From: Dunaliella salina | Taxonomy: Eukaryota > Chlorophyta > Chlorophyceae > Chlamydomonadales > Dunaliellaceae | NCBI GenBank assembly: GCA_002284615.2 | Contig: MU069857.1 | Span: 156,117-166,652 of the forward strand | DNA: 10,536 nucleotides | Direction: 5' to 3' | Shown here: one piece after another, positions 1-7,431 of the stretch | How the letters are laid out: every line of letters starts with the position of its first letter | How positions within the stretch are numbered: position 1 is the first letter of the stretch | Notes under the pieces: generated by a model | The model's database searches: none | What the model saw: the letters and a program-made list of their open reading frames with translations, nothing else | What the model was told of the DNA's origin: nothing | Made by a program: the position numbers and the translations under genes

Positions 1-35
<35 letters not shown>
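1..35. repeat. (TC)n microsatellite
   Basis: An uninterrupted TC dinucleotide run starts at the window edge, so its true length is unknown. It is followed after a five-base TTCTC-like interruption by a TG run, giving a compound microsatellite. Confidence 0.97.

Positions 36-40
<5 letters not shown>

Positions 41-79
<39 letters not shown>
41..79. repeat. (TG)n microsatellite
   Basis: An uninterrupted TG run of about 39 bases forms the second half of a compound TC/TG microsatellite. A 98-codon open frame across it (42-338) begins with alternating Cys-Val encoded by the repeat and is not a credible gene. Confidence 0.97.
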
Positions 80-81
<2 letters not shown>

Positions 82-732
82 ATCTTCTCGAGTCGGGAAT
101 GGCCTTCTGGAGAGCGAAGGCTGAAATAAATCGCAGCACCTTGATTACCTTGTACGCCTGTTGTACTTTCAAGAAGATGATAAGGTCCGTTCAGCAGGGC
201 AGGAGCCTTGTGCCTTTTCAATCCTCTGCTAGGCAGCAACAAATATCATGCAGGAACCATGGACTCATCTTTCCATTTCCCAATGGACTGTCTGCATACC
301 ACCCCAGTGTGAATGGAACAACTTCAGTAGGTAGCTGATATATAACAGTACAGTTGGCTTCGGCCCGGGGAGTGGCGCCCATGCCCATATGTTAGCTACC
401 AGGAGAAGAGCTGGTGCAGGAGTGCTCCCAAAAGTTGGCACGGTGAAGAAGGTGCTCAGAGGTGGAGTGATCTCAGTTTGGGTCTGCAGAATTGCGTGCT
501 CACCCCCTGGCTACGACCGACCCCTATGCAAGAGGGGGCCCCTTGCTGAGATGTTGGATAGCGTCCCCCGAGACCAAGGGGTGGGTCTCAAGTTTGCTGA
601 ACAGGGCCCCCAGCATTGTCAAGGATGTCCTAGGTGGTGGCCAGCTTGCTGGAGTAGACTTCCATGTTTTTTTCCTTGGTTTGGTGGGATTCATTCTTGG
701 TTTCCGTGCTGACTGTTGCGTCTTCCTTATGC
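80..732. other. Unassigned sequence, no recognised gene
   Basis: I recognise nothing in 80-388. From 389 to about 730 two + frames and one - frame stay open for 70 to 110 codons, and the sequence is locally GC-richer. None of the translations shows a domain I know. The stretch runs directly into the retroelement C-terminal homology at about 733, so it could be a badly decayed upstream part of that element or unrelated flank. I see no motif that decides between these. Confidence 0.5.
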
Positions 733-1078
733 ACGCTGGCAATTATCACACAATCAAACCCCTTATGACTCTGGGCCTTATTAAGCACAAAGCTGAATGC
801 CATCCAGAAATGGACATCCATCACTAGCACCAGACATGCTCTTCATTTTGGGGGGACTGCGGGGGGGGGGGGGGGGGGGGGGCTGGGTGCGTGGCGGAAG
901 ACAGCAGGAGGAGAGTCCGGGCGTCCAGGAGTATTGCGGACAAATCCCCAGATGCTGGCTCTCTCCTAGGCTAGCTGTGTCTAGTGTAGACTTTGAGGAC
1001 CTTCTGGTGAGGCCTCTGACTTCCCGCTAGGGATTCTTCTCATAATGCACGCAGCCTTTGGCTTGTGTAGACTTTTCT
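733..1078 (+). mobile_element. Copy 1: decayed 3' end of an RT/nuclease retroelement
   Basis: This is a remnant of the C-terminal tail and 3' UTR of the element present on the minus strand at 8771-10262. At 747-788 the frame reads HTIKPL followed by LGL and KHKAE, the same tail motif seen in the + copy at 10278. A shared block around 833-852 (CCAGACATGCTCTTCATTTT) recurs at 10508-10527 and, slightly changed, on the minus strand near 9054. The coding tail ends with SIAD-x-x-PD and a stop at 972-974, matching SIADSPPDPD-stop in the minus copy. Similarity then continues through a presumed 3' UTR to about 1078 (GACCTTCTGGTGAGGCC, TAGACTTTTCT). The reading frame is broken: an in-frame stop at 825-827 interrupts the HTIKPL frame, and the G run lies between the two coding blocks. 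It is not functional. The 5' limit is uncertain. Confidence 0.75.
861..882 (+). repeat. 22-base G homopolymer
   Basis: Twenty-two consecutive G residues lie inside the C-terminal tail of retroelement copy 1, where an overlapping frame reads a glycine run. The minus-strand copy has a T-rich stretch at the equivalent place, so the run is variable between copies. Exact length is likely unreliable in sequencing, and a length error would change the apparent frame. Confidence 0.9.
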
Positions 1079-1274
1079 TTTCGCGCTGGCTGTGCCAAGC
1101 GTAGAATCTCTTCTTCTAGGAATGTGGGACTTGTGACTGATATGTGCTGGGATTACACTGACAAAACAGGAAAGGGTTGCATACCTGCATTTGTGGGGGA
1201 TGGAAAGGTTTCCTGACTTGCAAGTTAGCGAGGGCCATTTCTCTCACGCACCTAGATTGATGCATGGTGAGTTT

Positions 1275-2050
1275 CCTCTGGCCACATTTGCACCTCTTTT
1301 GCATGGTGAGTAATCTCTTCCTACACTCACTCAACCTGTCTTGCGGTAACAACTTGATGTCAAATTTTCACCTAATTTCCTATTGCCGCAACAAGAAGCT
1401 TCTTTTCTTTTTGTCTAAACACTTGCTGTTAGCTGGCATGGACAAGCTACAGGCTGGTATGGTAAGGTTACATCACTTTATTCGCCTGTAAGGGCAGCTG
1501 AATGAAAAAACATGGAAGCTGTAACCAGACCAGCTAAGAAAGTCCGATAACAGTGCTCAAGACGAACAGTCTGGCTGAAGGCCTCTCTGTCTTACCTTCT
1601 CTAATATGCCTGCAATTTTTTATTTTCATTCCGGAGCTGGACGACTCCCCCCATAGAAAGACAAGATGGGTAGGGTCGTTCTCCCCTTCCCACCAAGAGA
1701 GGCATGTCCTTACAGGCTCCCAGCAGGTGACCCCCAAACTCAAAAACTTGACTACCAAATGAATATCAATGGAAGAAAATACGAGCGAAACATTCAGTTG
1801 GTGGAACACTGAGTTTCAACTGGTGGAATTCCAGTACAGAGGGGCACGGTTCTTAGCATGCTGGAGTGTTATCCTGGTGTGTATAGGTCCCAGTTGCAAA
1901 TGTAAAAATTTTTGTAGTGGATGGTCCCAAGACGGATATGGGCTGATTTTGGGTGATCAGAGACCCGGAGAGTGATCTGGAGATATCCACCCTTTTTGTG
2001 GACTTGGTACTGAAATCAGTTCCAACAAAAATTTTGACAATTCTCAGGGT
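1275..2050 (+). repeat. R2-like repeat copy A (unrecognised dispersed repeat)
   Basis: This is a diverged direct copy of 6190-7034. Identical blocks include 26 bases at 1286-1311 versus 6203-6228, the GAACAGTCTGGCTGAAGG block, CTGGACGACTCCCCCCATA, ACAGGCTCCCAGCA and GTGGACTTGGTACTGAAA near the end. A frame around 1400-1488 (FFLS-K-HLLLAGMD, then VRLHHFIRL) is shared in slightly altered form with copy B, so part of it may once have coded for protein. I do not recognise that protein. Compared with copy B it lacks about 70 bases near 1325 and about 45 near 2033. The ends do not carry clear terminal repeats, so the element class is unknown. An 11-base GCATGGTGAGT motif occurs twice near its start. 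Confidence 0.8.
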
Positions 2051-2493
2051 CAAAAAAAAAGTCTGTAAGACCACATGTCAAATTTTTAGGTGGGGACCCC
2101 TGAGGGACCCACCACCCCCGAAACCCCCCTTCCAGTGCCCCAATCCAGACAAAAAGGGTACGAATCTGCTCCTCTTTCATTTCCCCATACATTTGCATAT
2201 TCATCGCACTGAAAGAGTGAGTCGCAGCAGATTTATGGGACAAAAACTGAGCAGCAGACGCCCATGCGTACCTGCCCTTCCAGGCACCCATAAGTGGCTT
2301 GCAAGTCTACAAACTGTCCTCCTGACTTCACCATGCAGCAACATATAATACCTTGTCACTATCCTGGAAGTTTGGATTGGTTTGCTGCATGTTTGCCTCG
2401 ACACCCCCTGCTGCCCACACCCTCGCGCTCATGGCACTGACTCCCAGCCATGCACACAGGACCCCCCTTTTACTCTATTTACACAAAGAGGGT
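2051..2493. other. Unassigned flank of the LTR element
   Basis: There is no recognisable gene. A 131-codon + frame spanning 1953-2348 starts inside repeat copy A and runs out into this flank. It is proline-rich only because of C runs and looks like chance. At 2089-2113 the hexamer GGTGGG is followed by its complement CCCACC around a C/G-rich loop. A loosely similar GGGGTCCC...CCACCC stretch lies at 5609-5655. Confidence 0.5.
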
Positions 2494-2498
2494 GCCAG
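2494..2498. repeat. Target-site duplication, left (GCCAG)
   Basis: These five bases directly precede the left LTR and are repeated exactly at 5530-5534 after the right LTR. A 5-bp duplication is usual for LTR-retrotransposon integrase. It also confirms the outer boundaries of the element. Confidence 0.93.
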
Positions 2499-2675
2499 TG
2501 TTATGGTGTGGTGTTTACATGGCTGGCTGACGCTGGCGATGTGGACGAGATGAGGGGGATTTACTCCTTTACATGTGTATTCGATATTAATTAAAAAAGG
2601 CCAACACTCAAGATCTGAGACAAGGTTCACACTTTCTCACAGAAATACTGTTCCAACTGATTTAACTTTATAACA
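2499..2675 (-). repeat. 3' LTR (177 bp; left copy)
   Basis: This is a 177-bp terminal direct repeat matching 5353-5529. Read on the minus strand it starts TGTTATAAAG and ends CATAACA. Differences from the other LTR are at LTR positions 5, 12 and 16 counted from the left end, plus an N in the other copy. The TTATAAAG near the minus-strand start resembles a TATA box, but its position at the very LTR edge makes a promoter role doubtful. Confidence 0.95.
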
Positions 2676-2676
2676 G

Positions 2677-2693
2677 TTTCTCCCCCTCTCCTC
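2677..2693 (-). promoter_or_regulatory. Polypurine tract (plus-strand primer)
   Basis: On the minus strand this reads GAGGAGAGGGGGAGAAA, 17 purines without interruption, one base away from the LTR starting TGTTAT. This is the expected place and composition for the RNase-H-resistant primer of plus-strand synthesis. It fixes the element's orientation as minus. Confidence 0.85.
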
Positions 2694-5336
2694 AGACTGC
2701 ATCCTCGCAGACAAACAAAGAGATCAAGTGAGAAAATTGAACAGAAATGAGTGAAGTCACGCAGGGAAGAAAAATGAACCAGGCAAGTTTTTCCTTGTCC
2801 TTAGGCAAGCAACAGAGAAAGCCTTCTCAAAATCATGAAAATTCAAATCTGCAAATTTGCTCAACACCTTCTAAAGAGAGCCAGATTCACACAGTTTTGC
2901 AAACCTGTTATAAAGTAGAAGTGGTCGAAGAACAATTTGTGTGAATTTTTGTCAGCTCAAGCAAAAGACACCACAAAAGAACTGCCACAAATTGTTAATA
3001 GCCATCACACAGCAAAGACAGGAGTGAGACCAGTAATTGACTCCCTTGTTTCTCTACATTGGCCCCTTGTAATAATTGAACTGTCGCATGTCTCAAGCAA
3101 GATAATCTGTGCAACCTTCTGCCAAGCCAATGAATCAAGAAATCAATTAATGTGCCTCATGCAGCATATTGTTCGCATGCAGTTTGGTGCCTTCATATTT
3201 GGGCAGGTGCTCACAAAACCAACAAAGCCAATGTTACAAACAACTCTGGCCTCCCTTAAATGTAGCATCGCACCTCCTGCAAAATATACCAGAGAAGAAA
3301 ATGAAAGAACTCCTCCTGAACCAACAGTTCATAATGTCTGCCCATAACAAGAGCAACTACATGCCACTATCACACAGTTTCATCCAACTGCATTTCTCCT
3401 CACAAAAACCTGCTTAGGGCAGTCTACAACTCCACCTTTTCAGCACACTTTCATCCACATTACTGCCAGTTGATTTCCCTTAAGCCAGCATATTTTTATC
3501 CGGACAATTGCCCGCCACATTAGTCTCTTAATTCAGCAAAATCCACCTAGCGACTCAGAGTGTTACATACAACAACATTTGCCTCTCAAAACAGGCAAGT
3601 TCCTTCAAAAGCAGCGAAACTGCTAAAGGCTCTGAAGCCTCCTTCCAAGATCATCCATAATACGATGCTGTGCATTCCACTTGCACTGTGCCACTTGTGA
3701 CCTGACTGCACCATTGCATTCCAGAGGTTGGCTACTGCTGCGCGATATGAAGCCGCAGAAATCCACAACAGTCAACACAACCTTGCGCACCCTTCCTGCA
3801 AAGGCACATTGCCAAAACTCACTCATGCGCACATCTGATGCAGCGTGACCAAACAAAAGTCCCAAAGACTTCAAGGCGCCCAAAAAAAAACAAAATGTGC
3901 TGCTTTTGCACCTCCCGAGTTCCCTCCACCAGCAAAACCCTCAGCAACCAGTCCATGGATTCAGTGAACACAGCTTGTACACCCGTATGTACGCAATGCA
4001 CACTTTCACCACAGAACCAGCAATTCACAGCACCTGTTGTCCCAACCAGGATACTGCTACACACAGAGTAAGTGCTTGGTCCAGACCAAAACTGCCAGCG
4101 GTTCCAACATGTGCACGCCTGAGCGCGTTAACAAAAGATACATGCCAACGGATACATGCCAACTCTGGGTCTCACAGCTACCCGCCCCACTNTACAGTCC
4201 TTCCATGGATATGCGGAACTCAACATCTCAGTCCATATCTTACTTATGCCACCGCCCATACAATGGCACAGCACTTGGATCTTGCNCTCGCGCGCCAAAT
4301 GCAGACCCACCATGAAAGGGGTCCCAATCCTCACAAAAAGCTCACTCTCTCAGCAAAAACAGGGCTCTGGCGAGCTACAAGCGGCCTTCACTCGGAAGAC
4401 AGCACCAAAATAACATCCAGGTCACTTTCAAATGCTACACCAGAAGCATCCACCACCAGCATGTCCAGCTGTATACACCAACTTGTGCGTCAAAAGCACG
4501 CCGATGCACAACAAGCATGAACAGACAAAATATAAACCACAGTGTCTTCAATCCCTAGATTATCGTCTGCATGTTTGCTTTGACTCGTGCCTCATGCATG
4601 CCAAAGCAACAGCAGCAAATTTGTCCTTCTGAGCTTCAACCTATGCCCAGCCTGCCAACCCCCCAGTCCAGGTCCCCAGGTGCAGTACTTAGCAATTGCA
4701 CCTCATTCAACTATCTTTCGCGAGCCCCTCACCGGCATTCTAACATGCGGGTACATCTCTCTCACGGGGGGCGCTCGCTCCTGGGGACTGGGAGGTGGTC
4801 AGGACGTGAGCCCCTAGCATCCACGTCATGGCCGAACAAAAAGGCCGAAAGAGTCCATAAAGCCTGCACTCACACCACGGAATGCAACCGCAGGAGCTGA
4901 AGTCCATTGTCCAATTCTACATACAGTACATGGATTCCCAAAGATGCCAGAAGGTTCCACCATCTAATCAGAACCTCCAGTCTACAGGTGTTGCAAGCCA
5001 GCATGCAAGCAGAATTCTGTCCATCGAGATACCAAAAATGTCGGGACCTTCTGGAGCGTCTCTAGACACTCATGCACATTGCTGCTCANGCAAGCAGCTG
5101 CGTCCATGTCCAATCAGGNTCCCTACATCGTGCTNGTGCTAATGCGTCCACAATCTCCAGCAAATGNGCACAAAAGCTGCTGCATCGGGCGCTTTGNGAA
5201 TCTGATTCGCGCCCATTCAATCAGCACCGAAGCCAATACTTAGCTTCGCGCAGGCGTTGGGCCCCACAGCGCAGCCCACGGCACCCCTCGTAAAGGCGCC
5301 ATGGCTGCACCATCAGCTCAGCCTGCCCAGGAGGGC
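2694..5336 (-). other. Non-coding interior of the LTR element
   Basis: About 2.6 kb carries no recognisable retrotransposon protein. Minus-strand frames, which would be the sense frames, are short (up to about 86 codons: 3623-3883, 3819-4064, 4128-4334) and match no gag or pol motif, apart from a zinc-knuckle-like CWFCGESVH at 3996-4022 whose final cysteine is absent. The plus strand holds a 207-codon frame at 3897-4520, antisense to the element and rich in Thr, Ser, His and Pro from a CA-rich composition. I do not regard it as a gene. Seven of the eight N bases in the window lie here (4192, 4286, 5089, 5119, 5135, 5167, 5197). A short direct repeat of GATACATGCCAAC occurs at about 4137 and 4151. 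Confidence 0.7.
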
Positions 5337-5349
5337 GGCTTCGCTACCA
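5337..5349 (-). promoter_or_regulatory. Primer-binding site (tRNA 3' end complement)
   Basis: On the minus strand TGGTAGCGAAGCC begins three bases after the end of the 5' LTR. TGG complements the CCA tail of a tRNA. On the plus strand the segment reads like a tRNA 3' end, GGCTTCGCTACCA. The implied acceptor stem would start AGCGAAG with an A1-U72 pair, a pair characteristic of eukaryotic initiator tRNA-Met. It differs from the TGGTATCAGAG site common in plant elements and is nearer to the TGGTAGCAGAG type. Assignment to a particular tRNA is inference. Confidence 0.72.
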
Positions 5350-5352
5350 AAC

Positions 5353-5529
5353 TGTTGTGGTGTTGTGGTTACATGGCTGGCTGACGCTGGCGANGTGGAC
5401 GAGATGAGGGGGATTTACTCCTTTACATGTGTATTCGATATTAATTAAAAAAGGCCAACACTCAAGATCTGAGACAAGGTTCACACTTTCTCACAGAAAT
5501 ACTGTTCCAACTGATTTAACTTTATAACA
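5353..5529 (-). repeat. 5' LTR (177 bp; right copy)
   Basis: This is the second copy of the terminal direct repeat, adjacent to the primer-binding site. On the minus strand it starts TGTTATAAAG and ends CACAACA. It contains one N at 5394, where the other LTR has T. On the minus strand the element's transcription would start within this copy. No clear AATAAA polyadenylation signal was found in either LTR. Confidence 0.95.
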
Positions 5530-5534
5530 GCCAG
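5530..5534. repeat. Target-site duplication, right (GCCAG)
   Basis: This is an exact copy of the five bases at 2494-2498, immediately outside the right LTR. Joining 2498 to 5535 gives the inferred empty site. Confidence 0.93.
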
Positions 5535-6003
5535 TCAACGGTTCTTGAGCTCAGGAGTCCAACAATATATTCAAAATTCTGTAGAAGTGGCCCAGAAAAA
5601 TTCTGAAGGGGGGGTCCCAAAAAGTCAACTCCCCTCAACCACCCACCACCCCCCACCTCATCCGATTAGACCCATATACCAATCGATAGCTCTCAATCTC
5701 AGAATTCCGAATATATATCTTTTATGAAGAATTGCACATGAGGTCCAAAAGTTATACTTCCTGAGGCCTCCTGCAATTGTGTATGAACCTTGAAGTAGAG
5801 AAGTAAGGTGCCTGATGAAGCTCACACCTCACTCAAACAGTCGGGAACTCCTATCTTCCATCGCTATTGGCTTGCTGCATCTGTCACAACACATAGCTCT
5901 CACACAGAACACTTGCCCCTTTCAAGCCTCCAGGACAAACTGAAAGAAGTATGCATGAAATTGCATTTAAAAACACAAATTGGGAACAGCAAACCTCAGC
6001 ACA
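5535..6003. other. Unassigned right flank of the LTR element
   Basis: No gene is recognised. A G-run/C-run stretch at 5609-5662 loosely resembles 2089-2130. Short + frames at 5545-5727 and 5808-6008 have no recognisable motif. The part from about 5800 may be a decayed upstream extension of the RT fragment that follows, because that fragment's similarity fades gradually leftward, but I cannot show this. Confidence 0.45.
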
Positions 6004-6165
6004 TATAGCTACCCAAATTGGCAGAGCCTGCTCAGGATGTTCAACGCTCACCCCATTGCCAATTCAAACATTAGTAATGCTTTCTGGCACATGAAATCTG
6101 TATCTCTCAAAACCAATGTCCTCAGATATCGAACAGACACCCTTTACGATGGTAAACATGCCAGA
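6004..6165 (+). pseudogene. Fragment of a retroelement RT C-terminal region
   Basis: In the frame opened at 5980 the translation contains ISN-x-FW, then LK, then NVLRYRTDTLY (6115-6147). The minus-strand element at 9738-9850 reads ISNFFW...ALK...NVIKYRTDTLY in the same order and spacing apart from two residues. This identifies 6004-6165 as part of the same or a related RT/nuclease element, from the segment between the reverse transcriptase and the zinc knuckle. The zinc knuckle, nuclease and tail do not follow. Instead, repeat copy B begins at about 6190, so the fragment is truncated at a repeat junction. A TGCCCAtATTTGC near 6197 could be a frameshifted remnant of the first CxxC, but this is speculative. 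It cannot be functional. Confidence 0.65.
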
Positions 6166-6189
6166 CGCTTCAGTGGCCACCCTGGGCCT

Positions 6190-7034
6190 TCTCTTTGCCC
6201 ATATTTGCACCTCTTTTGCATGGTGAGTGTTATCTACCTACGCTTCATTACGTTACATTGGGAACATAACATGACCTGCCTACCTTACCAACCTTACTTA
6301 CGCTGTGAGTTACTGCAACAACTGGGTGTCAAATCTTTACCTAATTCCATATTGCGAATTAAAACGAGAAGCTTGTTTCTTTTTGTCTGAACACTTAGAT
6401 TTGCTGTTGGCTGGCATGGACCAGCCACAGGCTGATAAGGTAAGGTTGCATCGTTTTATCCGCCTACAAGAGCAGCTGAGCGGAAACACAGAGGCCTGTA
6501 ACCAGAGTCTGGAGAACAGAAAGCAGTGCTCAAGCCGAACAGTCTGGCTGAAGGTTTCTCTGTAATCTAAACTTCTCTAATATGCCCGCATTTTTAAACT
6601 TTTTCCCACCTGGACGACTCCCCCCATACAGACATAACAAGGGTGGGGTCAACCAACCCCTTCCCGCCTAAAGAGGCATGTATTTACAGGCTCCCAGCAT
6701 AGGTGACCCCAAAACTATACCTCCAAAAGATTGTCAATGGGAAAAATTAAAGTGAAACACTCAGTTGGTCAAACAGAGTTCCAACCGCTGAAATTCCAGC
6801 ACAAAGGGGCACAATTCTTAGCATGCAGCATATTATCCTCGTGTGTATGGGTTGCAAATGCAAAATTTTTGGAGTGAAAAGACGGAGCAATGGGCTGACT
6901 TGGTGATCAGAGGCCAGGAGAGTGATCTGGAGTTGTCCACCTTTTTCGTGGACTTGGTACTGAAACCAATTCCAACAAAAAAAAACTGAGACGTGCTCTT
7001 GAGAAAACCTTTTTCGAATCTTGACAAGGTCAGG
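6190..7034 (+). repeat. R2-like repeat copy B (unrecognised dispersed repeat)
   Basis: This is a direct, diverged partner of 1275-2050, colinear over its whole length with scattered substitutions and indels. It carries about 70 extra bases around 6240-6310, including ATCTACCTACGCTT, which is also part of the tandem-array unit at 7432-7828. It has another extra 45 or so bases near 6985-7020. A + frame at 6305-6565 stays open through FFLSEHL, LLLAGMDQPQADK, VRLHRFIRLQEQL and further. The corresponding stretch in copy A shares much of this but is broken by a stop at 1489. No known protein family is recognised. Confidence 0.8.
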
Positions 7035-7431
7035 CATGGGATACTGCTAGTAACCCACCTGATCCCCACTGACTTCTTTCTTGTGCTTGCTCTTGGTGAA
7101 GAGGATACACGGTGCCTTGGCTCAAGGTATCCCCTTTTCCTTAATTGATGTGGGGAGTGTTTTCACTGCTTGCGTAGTTTTTCTTTTCTTTTCTTTCTTT
7201 CTGCACGTCATCCTGAGTGTAACAAATGTCACATGATGGAATTGGTTTTACATTAGGTTTACATTGGTTAACCCACAGCTCAAATCTCTGGCTGATCTGT
7301 CGCTGGTGAAACACTCTCTACCAGCTATCACAAGGCTGACAAGTAAAACTGATATCGCTGCGCTGGGGGAACGATCGGCGGACATGAGACCAACAAAAAA
7401 GTGCACTTGATATAGTTGGTATAGAATTCAA
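7035..7431. other. Unassigned spacer with a pyrimidine tract
   Basis: No gene is recognised. A T/C-only tract of 25 bases lies at 7178-7202. The remainder is unremarkable sequence between repeat copy B and the tandem array. Confidence 0.5.

Larger units (their letters stand above)
2499..5529 (-). mobile_element. LTR retrotransposon, apparently non-autonomous, 3031 bp
   Basis: This is a structurally complete LTR element. Two 177-bp LTRs begin TG and end CA, with a terminal inverted TGTTAT/ATAACA in the left copy. They differ at only three readable positions plus one N and are bracketed by a perfect 5-bp duplication. Orientation is minus: a primer-binding-site-like sequence lies just inside the right LTR and a 17-base polypurine tract lies just inside the left LTR. 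Both are absent when the element is read on the plus strand. The 2677-bp interior shows no recognisable gag, protease, RT, RNase H or integrase in any frame, so it would need enzymes from another element. LTR length is in the TRIM range, but the interior is several times longer than in a typical TRIM. Near-identical LTRs imply a recent insertion. It sits between two old repeat copies. Confidence 0.93.

Noticed and set aside
42..338. 98-codon open frame beginning in the TG microsatellite
   Set aside because: The start and the first dozen codons are repeat-encoded Cys-Val, and the rest has no motif or conservation.
1302..1312. GCATGGTGAGT as a splice donor of a host gene
   Set aside because: It is part of the dispersed repeat (conserved in copy B at 6218-6228), and no supporting exon or acceptor was recognised.
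2089..2113. GGTGGG...CCCACC inverted repeat as a terminator or structured RNA
   Set aside because: It is short, in a C/G-run context, without a T tract or an associated gene. Such pairs arise easily by chance here.
1953..2348. 131-codon plus-strand frame as a gene
   Set aside because: It starts inside repeat copy A and extends into unassigned flank. Its proline-rich part comes from C runs, and no motif is recognised.
2499..2700. Reading the LTR element on the plus strand
   Set aside because: The sequence after the left LTR is a polypyrimidine tract with no TGG-type primer site, and there is no purine tract directly before the right LTR. Both signals appear in the right places only on the minus strand.
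5337..5349. End of a real tRNA gene (GGCTTCGCTACCA on the plus strand)
   Set aside because: Eukaryotic tRNA genes do not encode CCA, and no T-arm or matching acceptor 5' strand is seen upstream. The position fits a primer-binding site.
1275..7034. R2-like copies A and B as the LTRs of an intact larger element
   Set aside because: I could not find TG...CA ends, a target duplication, a primer site or a purine tract at their borders, and their divergence is high. It stays only as a hypothesis.
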